A stretch of DNA of 64,000 nucleotides, taken from the NCBI RefSeq assembly GCF_938039205.1, contig NZ_CALHVM010000056.1, positions 1 through 64,000 on the forward strand, given 5' to 3'. This DNA comes from an uncultured Campylobacter sp. GTDB lineage: Bacteria; Campylobacterota; Campylobacteria; Campylobacterales; Campylobacteraceae. Positions 8,970-17,720 of the stretch are shown here, in pieces. The translations under genes were made by a program, and so were the position numbers. Every line of letters starts with the position of its first letter. Positions within the stretch are counted from its first letter, which is position 1. Under the pieces are notes generated by a model. It had not been told where the DNA came from. It did not search any database and saw only the letters and a list, made by a program, of their open reading frames with translations.

Positions 8970-9792
8970 GGCGGTAAAATTTAACATCTTTAGTTTGTTA
9001 GTAAAATTCTGCTAGCTAGCGGCGCAAAAGTTGTTATAAATTTGTGCGTATCAAATTTCTAGCATGACTTTGGAAAATTTGCCGCTTGAAATTTTATCTA
9101 AATTTTTCGGTAAGATTTTCGGAGCCTTTAGGCTTGGTATAATCAAATTGTAGCCAAATTTGGCAAGCAAAACGTAGCCGTAAAACAAACGATAAGAATG
9201 GAAGCAAATTTGCGAGCGGCGTAAAATTTGTAAAAACGGTAAAAATATCGACGACGGCAAAACGGCAAATCGCCGCCCTAAGTTTAAAAAACGACGGGTT
9301 AAATTTTATCCTCGCCCGTCCCGCTTGCGCAAAATTTACGAACTACAAAATTATAAAACGTAGGCTAAAACAAGACCGTGTCGCTTCGGCGTCAAATTTA
9401 ACCGCCCAGCAAATTTAACAAACCGCAAAAGGGTAGCGAGCCTCTCGCAATCGCTTGCAAATTTTCGCCAAATATCAAAAAAAACATGGAAATGCGGAAA
9501 TGCAACGCTCGCCGAAATCAAACCGCCGAATTTAATCCACCTTTTACTAAAAATTTAGCCGAATTTGGCGGCAAATCTAAGTCCGGTTTAGCTCAAATTT
9601 GCCACAGAGGCGATAGATTTTTCGTGTCGTCTGCCTTAAATTTTACGCCAAAAAGCGGCAAAGCAAAATTTATTCGCGCCTTCTTGATTGTATCTTAAAT
9701 TTACGGTCTGCGACGCCTCGCTACCAGCCAAAACATAACGATAAATTTGAGCCAAATTTCACCCAAATTTATCGTTAAAACCGCCGTCAAAT
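8970..9792. other. Intergenic, 823 bp, AAATTT-rich, no gene recognised
   Basis: Short open frames on both strands here (about 60-70 codons) lack ribosome sites and recognisable protein sequence, so I do not call genes. The stretch is dense in AAATTT words. A TATAAT box at about 9137-9142 could start a transcript, but nothing downstream identifies one. It may be a decayed gene. Confidence 0.5.
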
Positions 9793-11862
9793 TTATCTCA
9801 AATGCCAAAACTCCGGCCTATACTCAAAGTGCATCGTGTCAAAGCTCACCCAGCGCCCACCCCAGATGAAGCCGTGCTTTTCAAATACGCGCACGATCTC
9901 CTCTGGGATTTGATTGCGGTAGCGGCCGTCCTTGCTCCAGCGCCAGTAGTCGCTTTTGTCGGTATTTATGTCGATCGCGATGCCGTATGAGTGCGCGCTC
10001 TTTCGCTTTGTGCCCTCGATTGCACGCCAGTTAAACGTGCCAGACGGGTTATCAAGAAATTTTAGTAGCTCGGGTTTTTGCAGGGCCAGCGCATTAAGCT
10101 CGTTTGAGACGGCTTGCAGGGCGGTTGCCGCGCCGTTTTTAGAGTTAAATTTAAGCGTTTTGCTGCCGTGATTTTTTAGCCAAACGACGTCGGTTAAATT
10201 TGCCTTCACTTCCGCTTCGTTCGCACCGTAAATTTTATCCAAAAGCTCGTAGTTTCGGTATCTACCCGCGTCATTGCTAGGTAGTTCTAGAGGCTTAAAT
10301 AATGGATAAGGCTGCGCAAAAGTATCCTCGACGTCGGCAAGGTTTAGCAGGCGGGCGGTATCTTTTGTCTCGCCGTCGTCAAATTTAATTTTGCTGCCGT
10401 CAGCGAAAATCACCTCGTTGCCGACGATTTTCACGCCATAAGCTTTTTCGATCGCCGATTTTTTCGCGCGCGACGCCTCCTCGCCGCTAGCCACTTCAAA
10501 GGTATTCATGGAGTTTATCCGCGAAACCAGCAAACGTTTTGGATCGATGTCTGAGACGTCCGAGCCGATTTTTAGCGTCGTGATCGCTATGCCGCCGATC
10601 ATGGCTCTGCCGTTATCTTTCGTGCGGATACCCCAGACATCGTGCACGGCGAGCGGTTCGTCGCCGCGCATACCCGCATAAAGCATGATATGCCCGTTCA
10701 TGTGAAATAGCGTTCTATACGGCACTGCTTGCGTTTTTATGACGCGTAGTTTTTCTTCCGCGCTTAAATTTGCCAGGCTTACGACCTTGCCGATTTGGCC
10801 TTGCGCCTTTGAGTTTCGCGGCAGCCACACGCCAAAGCTACCGAGAAAATCCTGCAAAAACAGCGAGCAGTCGCGCTTGCCGCCAAACCCGCCCCAGCCG
10901 TAGCTTTGCCCGAGCAACGATGATGCCAGCGTTCTTACGTTTTCGTCGCTAAATTTAAGCGGAAAGCGGCTTGCGCTTTGTTTTGAGATCTCGTAGTTTC
11001 TTAGCCCGCTTTGGGTCTGGATTTTGCCGTAAAATTTAAACTGATCCTCGCTTTGAAACGGCAAAATCGCGCCTATACGCCCGTAAAATAAAAAGTTGCC
11101 GTTTTTGTCGTAAACGGGCTCTTCATCTTTGATAACGCTTAAAAATTTAGAGTTTTTTAGCTCCTGCACTGCCTCTGCGCTTAAAATTTTGATCTCGGTC
11201 GATTTTACCCAGGCCCATGCGGCGTCGCTACCGACAAACGCCCAAGCGCCGTCGGCCGAAAAGTGCGAAACGTAAAGCGGATAGCCGATAGAGACGAAAG
11301 ATAGTTGGGCGTAATCAAACGGTAGTCCCTCGCCGGCACGTGCCGGATTATAGAGTATGGCCTCGTCGGTCGGTACATTTCGCAGGCTAGTATTTGCCGT
11401 CGTTATCGCAGGTAGAGAGACTTTACCGAAGCTCTCTACGCTAGCGTTTTTACGCACCTTTTCAAACCATTCGTTCGGGATTTTACGCATATTTGAGAAA
11501 TAATACTGCCTTTTTGCCGTATTTTTATAGTAGTCCAGAGCCCAAAACGCATCTTTTGCGGTGGTTGAAGGCGCTCTTAGATCAAGCGAGTTAAAGCGTT
11601 TTTGTAGCAGTGTCTGGCCGCTACTTTGAGCCTCAAAAGGCAGTATCGGTAGCGCATTTACATTTTGATCGACGTCAAATTTTAGATAGCTGATGTGGCC
11701 TAAATTTTCGCCCGCGCTCTCCTCGGGCATATCGTATGCCGACGCTGTATTGGCGCCTTGATCGGGTAAATTTACCGCACTAGTGGCATCTTTTGACGAT
11801 GCGCAACCGCCTAGCATTACTAACGCTACTGCCGTAGAAAGCATAAATTTATTAATTTTCAA
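9793..11862 (-). CDS. Lipoprotein fusing SH3b, NlpC/P60 and M15 peptidoglycan hydrolases
   Basis: Exported lipoprotein: a hydrophobic signal ends in the lipobox LGGC (Cys20). An SH3b-like stretch (about 150-300) precedes an NlpC/P60 endopeptidase domain with catalytic Cys332 (GKRDCSLF) and His391 (NGHIMLYAG). After a linker with DUF-like repeats, a C-terminal M15 (VanY/DdpX-type) carboxypeptidase domain carries the zinc ligands His624, Asp631 and His678. Both domains cut stem peptides in murein, so the protein should remodel the cell wall. I chose the TTG at 11862 because AAGGAG sits five bases before it. A GTG two codons upstream would overlap that site. Confidence 0.85.
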   Translation of the reverse strand: MKINKFMLSTAVALVMLGGCASSKDATSAVNLPDQGANTASAYDMPEESAGENLGHISYLKFDVDQNVNALPILPFEAQSSGQTLLQKRFNSLDLRAPSTTAKDAFWALDYYKNTAKRQYYFSNMRKIPNEWFEKVRKNASVESFGKVSLPAITTANTSLRNVPTDEAILYNPARAGEGLPFDYAQLSFVSIGYPLYVSHFSADGAWAFVGSDAAWAWVKSTEIKILSAEAVQELKNSKFLSVIKDEEPVYDKNGNFLFYGRIGAILPFQSEDQFKFYGKIQTQSGLRNYEISKQSASRFPLKFSDENVRTLASSLLGQSYGWGGFGGKRDCSLFLQDFLGSFGVWLPRNSKAQGQIGKVVSLANLSAEEKLRVIKTQAVPYRTLFHMNGHIMLYAGMRGDEPLAVHDVWGIRTKDNGRAMIGGIAITTLKIGSDVSDIDPKRLLVSRINSMNTFEVASGEEASRAKKSAIEKAYGVKIVGNEVIFADGSKIKFDDGETKDTARLLNLADVEDTFAQPYPLFKPLELPSNDAGRYRNYELLDKIYGANEAEVKANLTDVVWLKNHGSKTLKFNSKNGAATALQAVSNELNALALQKPELLKFLDNPSGTFNWRAIEGTKRKSAHSYGIAIDINTDKSDYWRWSKDGRYRNQIPEEIVRVFEKHGFIWGGRWVSFDTMHFEYRPEFWHLR

Positions 11863-11883
11863 TCTCACTCCTTAAAAATAAGC

Positions 11884-11889
11884 TATAAT
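11884..11889 (+). promoter_or_regulatory. -10 box for the helicase gene
   Basis: TATAAT lies 23 bp before the GTG start of the helicase gene, in a short AT-rich gap between divergent genes. Confidence 0.5.
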
Positions 11890-11912
11890 TTTACAAAAAA
11901 TTAGGGAAATTT

Positions 11913-13238
11913 GTGTTAAACCAGCTGCTAGACATCTTAAAAAAATCAAACGTTTTTCTCACCGGACGCGGCGGCGTGGGCAAAAGCCACCTCACGCAAG
12001 CGGTCATCAAGCACTATAAAAGCGAGCTAAAAAACGTCGTGGTGCTGGGCAGCACCGGCATCGCAGCGGTAAACGTCGGCGGAGTGAGCGTACATAGTTT
12101 TTTTAAATTCGGCATTTGCTCAAACCTCGAGGAGCTGCGTGGCTACGACCGCAAACAGCGCGGAAAGCTCGGCGAACTAAAAAAGATGCTCGACGTCTGC
12201 GATCTCATCGTGATAGACGAGATCTCGATGATCAGTGCGGGGCTGATGGATATGATTTATTACCGCTTGATGAGCTCGCGATTCGTCGGGCGTGTGATGC
12301 TCGTGGGCGACTTTTACCAGCTACCGCCCGTACGAAAAAACGGCGATGACGGCAACTTGCTGTTTAAATTTCTTTATGCTTTTAATTCTAGCTCGTGGCA
12401 TGAATTTGAGTTTAAAAATATTGAGCTAGTCGTATCAAAACGTACGAAGGATAAGAAATTTTACGATATCTTGTCCATGCTTCGCGTCGGGCGACTTAGC
12501 GAAGAGGTGTTTAGCTATATCGAAAATTTACGCGTGCCAAGGGTGCAGGTAGATGACGATACGAGCGTGCTTTTTGGGCGAAATTACGAAGCGGACGAGC
12601 TAAATAACAAGATGCTCTCTAAACTGCCAGCGCCGCTTGAAAGAGCCGAGGCGCTAGTTGAAATTTATGATGAAAATTTAAACGAAAACGCGCTGGATCG
12701 CTGGATCGCAAACCTTTACGCGCCTGAAATTTTAAACATAAAAATCGGTGCGAAAGTTATATTTACCGTAAATAAATGGGGCGAGTACTATAACGGCGAG
12801 CGCGGGCAGATAATGCAAATTTTAAAAGAAAACGGCGAGATAAAAAGCGTCATCGTGCAAAAAGCTGACGGCGGCGAGATCGTCGAGGTGGAGCGAGCGA
12901 GATTTGATATGAGCGAGTTTGTGATGGAGGGCGAGCATTTGCAGGAGCGCGCGAGGGCGTCATTGACTCAGTTTCCGCTAAAGCTAGCCTACGCGATCAC
13001 GATCCACAAATCCCAAGGCATGAGTATCGAAAATTTAGTGTGCGACCTAAATCATATCTTTGCCAACGGGCAGCTCTACGTCGCGCTATCGCGGGCGATC
13101 GATCCAAAAAAGCTTAGGATATTTTACGGCAAAAGTCGGCCGTTTAGAGAGTATTTGCAAAGCGTCGTTAAAATAGACGAAGAGGTCGAGAAATTCTATC
13201 TTGAAAACAAATTTGAAAACATTAAGGAAGACGTATGA
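11913..13238 (+). CDS. Pif1/RecD-like superfamily 1 helicase
   Basis: AAA-type ATPase with the features of Pif1/RecD2-like DNA helicases: Walker A GRGGVGKS at residues 18-25, Walker B with Asp102-Glu103 (LIVIDEISMI), a GDFYQLPPV motif III, and the C-terminal UvrD_C_2-type motif YAITIHKSQGMS with YVALSRA. It likely unwinds DNA during repair or replication. It is the positional equivalent of C. jejuni Cj0945c. The start is GTG with a weak AGGG site. The next gene overlaps it at ATGA, as in C. jejuni. Confidence 0.88.
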   Translation: MLNQLLDILKKSNVFLTGRGGVGKSHLTQAVIKHYKSELKNVVVLGSTGIAAVNVGGVSVHSFFKFGICSNLEELRGYDRKQRGKLGELKKMLDVCDLIVIDEISMISAGLMDMIYYRLMSSRFVGRVMLVGDFYQLPPVRKNGDDGNLLFKFLYAFNSSSWHEFEFKNIELVVSKRTKDKKFYDILSMLRVGRLSEEVFSYIENLRVPRVQVDDDTSVLFGRNYEADELNNKMLSKLPAPLERAEALVEIYDENLNENALDRWIANLYAPEILNIKIGAKVIFTVNKWGEYYNGERGQIMQILKENGEIKSVIVQKADGGEIVEVERARFDMSEFVMEGEHLQERARASLTQFPLKLAYAITIHKSQGMSIENLVCDLNHIFANGQLYVALSRAIDPKKLRIFYGKSRPFREYLQSVVKIDEEVEKFYLENKFENIKEDV

Positions 13239-13738
13239 AAAAGATTTTTGCGCTGGCTTTTGCCGCGGTTATGGCCTTTGCCGAGACGTTAAATATCGAC
13301 AACTTTGAAACCGATCTGTACTCCAGAGACGCCAAAAGCTCGATCAAAAAAGTAAGCGTGAGCCTGCGTCTAGAGGGGCGCGACGTCGCGGATAACGAAG
13401 CATACGTGCTTGACGCGCTAAACGTCGTTATAGGCAGCTTTTATGTCGAGGATCTGCTAACCTCGCTGGGTAAGGAAAAATTTAAAGAAACTCTTGTTAA
13501 ATACACCGCTAAAAAACACTCCATAGATATCGACGAGGTGCTCATCATCTCGCTAAAAACCGTGCGCGAACCAAATATCGAAGAGCTACTTGAAGCGCTA
13601 AAAAACGTCAAAACTACAGGCTCAAAAAGATCGCAAAAAGAGCAGGTCGAGGATATACTAAGAGGAAATAAAAATCAGCTAAAACCGATGGATTTAAACC
13701 AGATAGATGATTTTGGCAAGGATTTTGGCGAGCAGTAA
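13235..13738 (+). CDS. Secreted/periplasmic protein with FliL-like region
   Basis: A 167-residue protein with a clear cleavable signal peptide (first ~16 residues, ending AFAET). The segment from about residue 38 to 110, with a VSVSLRLEG strand, a helix, and SFYVEDLLTSLGKEKFKETLV, resembles the periplasmic domain of the stator-associated protein FliL, but without the usual FliL membrane anchor. The resemblance is by eye and tentative. It is translationally coupled (ATGA) to the helicase gene, matching C. jejuni Cj0945c-Cj0944c. Confidence 0.7.
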   Translation: MKKIFALAFAAVMAFAETLNIDNFETDLYSRDAKSSIKKVSVSLRLEGRDVADNEAYVLDALNVVIGSFYVEDLLTSLGKEKFKETLVKYTAKKHSIDIDEVLIISLKTVREPNIEELLEALKNVKTTGSKRSQKEQVEDILRGNKNQLKPMDLNQIDDFGKDFGEQ

Positions 13739-14142
13739 ATTTGGGATTAAATTTATAAATTTTACTCGCCGAGACCCGAGTCTTGGCGGTGCTATAAGCT
13801 TTTTCTTTTTCTTTGAGAGAGGAAGAGGTTCTGCTTACGGTCTACTTGCACCTACAAGCGAAGCGAAGTAGAGCGTCGCCTTCTTTGCTTCGGCTTTGCC
13901 TCGCAACTGCCAAAAGCAGACCCTCTCCCGTCTGCTTGCAGCTGCTAGCGTAGCGATGCAGAAGCCTTCTCTAACCCCACTGCACGTGAGAAGTTGTTCC
14001 GCTACGCGCAGGTTAAATTTAGCGCTTTCTTGCTGCGTATTCAAATTTACGTTTTCAAGATGAGGGTTTCGGTGCGTCAAATTTACAAATTTAGCTTCAA
14101 ATTTGAGCGTAAAACGATAAGGCGAAGTATTTTATAGAAACA

Positions 14143-14202
14143 TTTTGCTTCACAAAAACGCTACGCTTGTTTTGAGATGGATTTGAATGTTGTGAAGCAA
14201 AA
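14143..14202. repeat. 13-bp perfect inverted repeat
   Basis: TTTTGCTTCACAA at 14143-14155 is matched exactly by its complement at 14190-14202, with a 34-nt spacer. It could be a bidirectional terminator or the ends of a small decayed element. Confidence 0.5.
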
Positions 14203-14263
14203 ATGAGCAAGGCTAACCACGTAGGTTGCCGCAGCGATATTTTTGCAAACTCATTCAAAGACG

Positions 14264-14288
14264 CTCAAAAGACAAGCCGCTTTTTGAG
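14264..14288 (-). terminator. Hairpin downstream of lolA
   Basis: CTCAAAA and TTTTGAG form a 7-bp stem with an 11-nt GC-containing loop just past the lolA stop codon. Beyond the stem the minus strand is not clearly T-rich, so this is a moderate call. Confidence 0.4.
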
Positions 14289-14293
14289 AGAGT

Positions 14294-14806
14294 TTATTGG
14301 TTTATGACGTCATAATACGACGGTATCACCGGCGTCAGCAAATCATCGCTTATCTTAAAATCCTTTTTCGTATTGCTTAGCGTGATTTTGATTTTGTTGC
14401 CGAGCTTATCCTCGTAATCGATCCTTGTCGGGATGTAGTTTTTGACTGTGATTAGATACTCCACGCCGTCGTATTTGGCTTTGTAGAGAGTGTCGGTGAT
14501 CTTAACCGCATTTCTAACGACGTCGATTAGATTTGGTGCCTTTTCAAATTTAGAGATGATCGCTTGCTCGAGCGCATCCTCGATCACGACGACGCGGTTT
14601 TTATCAAAGTAGATTTTTTTAGGCGTCGGGCGCTCGTAGATCCAGTAGGCGCGGTTGTTGCTTTTTGCGTAAAATTTACCGAAATAATCGACCGTTTCGT
14701 TCTCGCTAGTGATGGTTTGTACGAAGTCGCTTTGAAGCGTGACGAAATTTAACGTAACTCCGAAAGCCGAGGCGCAAAAGAGCAAAAATGCTAAAATTTT
14801 TTTCAT
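14294..14806 (-). CDS. lolA: Outer-membrane lipoprotein carrier LolA
   Basis: Periplasmic chaperone that takes lipoproteins from the LolCDE transporter in the inner membrane to the outer membrane. The N-terminal signal peptide ends near residue 16 (ASAFGVT). The VTLQSDFVQTITSENETVDYFGKFYAKSNNRAYWIYERP segment is the typical LolA beta-sheet start, and the length of 170 suits the Campylobacter forms. It is transcribed divergently from secA and corresponds to C. jejuni Cj0943. A LolC-type permease lies just beyond secA, so lipoprotein-sorting genes are clustered. Confidence 0.88.
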   Translation of the reverse strand: MKKILAFLLFCASAFGVTLNFVTLQSDFVQTITSENETVDYFGKFYAKSNNRAYWIYERPTPKKIYFDKNRVVVIEDALEQAIISKFEKAPNLIDVVRNAVKITDTLYKAKYDGVEYLITVKNYIPTRIDYEDKLGNKIKITLSNTKKDFKISDDLLTPVIPSYYDVINQ

Positions 14807-14895
14807 ATATTTTCCTTTATCGGGCGAAATTCTAGCTAAGTTTAAATAATAAAATGTTAAAATCCAAGCTTTAACAAAATTTAAAAAGGCTAAAA

Positions 14896-17481
14896 ATGAT
14901 AATGGCGTTTATGCAGAAGGTATTTGGCACAAAAAACGACAGGGAAGTAAAAAAATATTTCAAACGAGTCGCCTACATAAACTCGCTCGAGAGCAAATAT
15001 CAAGCGATGAGCGACGATGAGCTAAAGGCAAAATTTAACGAATTTAAAGCGCAGGTACAAAACGGCGAAAAGAGCCAGGACGAGTTGCTAGACGATGTAT
15101 TTGCCATCGTGCGAGAGGTGGGTAAAAGGACGCTAAACATGCGCCATTTCGACGTTCAGCTAATTGGCGGTATGGTACTAAACGACGGTAAGATCGCCGA
15201 GATGAAAACGGGCGAAGGTAAAACCCTCGTGGCAAGCTTGCCCGTCGTGCTAAACGCGATGAGCGGCAAGGGCGTGCACGTCGTGACCGTAAACGACTAC
15301 CTAGCTAAGCGTGACGCGACACAAATGGGTGAGATTTATAAATTTCTAGGTCTTAGCGTCGGCGTGATACTAGGCGGCGAATACGACGACGCAGCGCGCA
15401 AAGCTGCATACGATAGCGACATCACGTACGGCACGAATAACGAATTTGGCTTTGACTACCTACGCGACAATATGAAAATGGATTTCAAAGATAAGGTGCA
15501 AAGAGAGCATAACTTCGTCATCGTGGACGAGGTCGATAGTATCCTTATAGACGAGGCCAGGACGCCACTCATTATCTCGGGGCCTACAAACCGCACGCTA
15601 GACGGCTACATCAAAGCAAATGAAGTCGCGCGCCAGATGAAGCGCGGCGAACCGCCTGCGACTCCGCAAGAAAAGGCCACTGGTGACTTCACCGTAGATG
15701 AGAAAAACCGCACGATAGCTATCACCGAAGAGGGCATCTCAAAGGCTGAAAAGCTCTTTGGCGTAGCAAATCTCTACGACATGGAAAACGCGATTTTGAG
15801 TCACCACCTAGACCAAGCTCTAAAGGCGCATAATCTCTTTGAAAAGGACGTGCACTACGTCGTTCGTGACGGGCAAGTCGTAATCGTCGACGAATTTACT
15901 GGGCGTCTTAGCGAAGGTCGAAGATTTAGCGAGGGCTTACACCAAGCGCTCGAGGCCAAAGAGGGCGTAAAGATCCAAGAAGAGAGCCAAACTCTAGCCG
16001 ATATTACATTTCAAAACTACTTTAGGCTTTACAAAAAACTATCCGGCATGACGGGTACGGCGCAGACGGAGGCGACCGAGTTTTCGCAAATTTACAAGCT
16101 TGACGTCGTTTCGATCCCGACAAACGTGCCAGTTATCAGAAAAGACAACAACGATCTCATCTATAAAACGGAAAATGAGAAATTTAAAGCCGTCATCGAC
16201 GAGATCAAAAAAGCTCACGACCGCGGTCAGCCCGTACTCGTGGGTACCGCCTCGATCGAAAAGAGCGAAAAACTGCATAACCTACTCGTAAAAGAAAAGA
16301 TCCCGCACTCCGTGCTAAACGCTAAAAATCACGAAAAAGAAGCCGAGATCATCGCTCAAGCCGGCGCTCGCGGCGCGGTTACGATCGCGACGAATATGGC
16401 TGGACGCGGCGTAGATATCCGTATCGACGACGAGGTGCGAAACCTAGGTGGTCTATACATCATCGGCACCGAAAGACATGAAAGCCGCCGTATCGACAAC
16501 CAGCTGCGAGGCCGCTCGGGACGTCAGGGCGATCCTGGAGTGAGCCGCTTCTACCTAAGCCTTGAGGATAATCTACTTCGGATATTCGGCAGCGACCGCA
16601 TAAAAGCGATAATGACGCGCCTTGGTATCGAAGAGGGCGAAAGCATCGACTCGAAAATGGTCACTAGAGCCGTCGAAAATGCGCAAAAAAAGGTCGAAAG
16701 CCTGCACTTTGAAGCGCGAAAACACATCCTCGAGTACGACGACGTCGCAAACGAGCAGAGAAAAACGGTGTATAAATTTAGAAACGAGCTACTTGATCCA
16801 AATTTTGAAGTCGGCGAAAAAATCAAACAAAATCGTGCCGAATTTGTCGAGCATCTGCTAGCTCAGGCCGGAATTTACGCAGGCGAGCCAAAGAGCGAAT
16901 ACAATCTCGAAAAACTAAGCTCCGTGATAATCTCAAACGGCGCGTTCATGCAGCCAGACGAGCTAAAAGATCTCGACTACGCCGAGCTTGTTAAGAAGAT
17001 AACAGCTAAATTTGAGTCCGACTACGAGGAAAAAATGGGCGTCATAGGCGAAGATCAGCGCAAATACCTAGAAAAGGTGCTTTGCCTACAAGTGCTAGAC
17101 ACTGCGTGGCGCGAGCATTTATATCAGATGGACATCCTAAAAACCGGCATCGGACTGCGCGGCTATAACCAAAAAGATCCGCTCACCGAGTATAAAAAAG
17201 AGAGCTTTAATCTCTTTATGGAGCTCGTTAGCCGCATTAAATTTGAAAGCATCAAGCTCCTAACGGCCGTACGCTTAAGCTTCTCCGAGCCTACAGAGTC
17301 TGCGCCGCAAGAAGCGCAAGATACCGAGATTGCTAGAGTGCCCGAGAGCGAAGAAAAGCCCGGCAAAAAAGTATCCAGAAACGACCCATGCCCGTGCGGA
17401 AGCGGCAAAAAGTACAAAGACTGCCACGGCAAGAGCGGCCCTAAAAAAGGAGCTTTTGCTGAGGATTGGGATAAAATTTAG
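14896..17481 (+). CDS. secA: Preprotein translocase ATPase SecA
   Basis: Motor ATPase that pushes unfolded preproteins through SecYEG. The N-terminal region (FGTKNDREVKKYFKRV), Walker A MKTGEGKT (about residues 100-107), the DEVDSILIDEARTPLIISG motif and GRSGRQGDPG are all diagnostic. The C-terminal zinc motif CPCGSGKKYKDCHG is intact, and the 861 residues are full length. The first ATG has an AAAAGG site at a good distance. A second in-frame ATG at 14902 (MAFMQK) is possible. Confidence 0.98.
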   Translation: MIMAFMQKVFGTKNDREVKKYFKRVAYINSLESKYQAMSDDELKAKFNEFKAQVQNGEKSQDELLDDVFAIVREVGKRTLNMRHFDVQLIGGMVLNDGKIAEMKTGEGKTLVASLPVVLNAMSGKGVHVVTVNDYLAKRDATQMGEIYKFLGLSVGVILGGEYDDAARKAAYDSDITYGTNNEFGFDYLRDNMKMDFKDKVQREHNFVIVDEVDSILIDEARTPLIISGPTNRTLDGYIKANEVARQMKRGEPPATPQEKATGDFTVDEKNRTIAITEEGISKAEKLFGVANLYDMENAILSHHLDQALKAHNLFEKDVHYVVRDGQVVIVDEFTGRLSEGRRFSEGLHQALEAKEGVKIQEESQTLADITFQNYFRLYKKLSGMTGTAQTEATEFSQIYKLDVVSIPTNVPVIRKDNNDLIYKTENEKFKAVIDEIKKAHDRGQPVLVGTASIEKSEKLHNLLVKEKIPHSVLNAKNHEKEAEIIAQAGARGAVTIATNMAGRGVDIRIDDEVRNLGGLYIIGTERHESRRIDNQLRGRSGRQGDPGVSRFYLSLEDNLLRIFGSDRIKAIMTRLGIEEGESIDSKMVTRAVENAQKKVESLHFEARKHILEYDDVANEQRKTVYKFRNELLDPNFEVGEKIKQNRAEFVEHLLAQAGIYAGEPKSEYNLEKLSSVIISNGAFMQPDELKDLDYAELVKKITAKFESDYEEKMGVIGEDQRKYLEKVLCLQVLDTAWREHLYQMDILKTGIGLRGYNQKDPLTEYKKESFNLFMELVSRIKFESIKLLTAVRLSFSEPTESAPQEAQDTEIARVPESEEKPGKKVSRNDPCPCGSGKKYKDCHGKSGPKKGAFAEDWDKI

Positions 17482-17495
17482 CTTTGGGGTTTTGG

Positions 17496-17538
17496 CGGCG
17501 GTTTGCTAAATTTTGCATTTAAGTTAGCCGCCGTTTTT
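17496..17538 (+). terminator. Terminator after secA
   Basis: CGGCGG (17496-17501) pairs with CCGCCG (17528-17533), followed immediately by TTTTT. This is a standard intrinsic terminator shape, although the loop is long (26 nt). Confidence 0.6.
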
Positions 17539-17720
17539 ATAGCGGCGCGAAGTCGTAAATTTAACGCCTAGCTTTTGCAAGTGGTTTAAAAATTTGGCGT
17601 CAAATTTACACGGATGGACGATTTAAATTTTAAACTTGCCTCAGCGCAAATTTAAACAAGACAAAGCGACGCAAAAGTAGCGAGCAAACCAAAGCCCAAA
17701 TTTAAACAACGGAAAATCAA

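Larger units (their letters stand above)
13739..14293. other. Intergenic, 555 bp, unusual composition, no gene recognised
   Basis: Between two convergent genes. Bases 13830-14030 are unusually GC-rich, with repeated GCGAAGC / GCTTCG-like words and short open frames that do not resemble protein. Bases 14143-14202 carry a long inverted repeat, and 14264-14288 a shorter hairpin that may terminate lolA. It may be remnant DNA of a lost gene or repeat. Confidence 0.45.

Noticed and set aside
9051..9698. Two frames of about 70 codons, one per strand, in the 9 kb gap
   Set aside because: No ribosome site, no recognisable protein features, AAATTT-derived composition.
13835..14080. 81-codon frame on minus in the GC-rich gap
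   Set aside because: No start signals and no protein-like pattern; the region looks non-coding or decayed.
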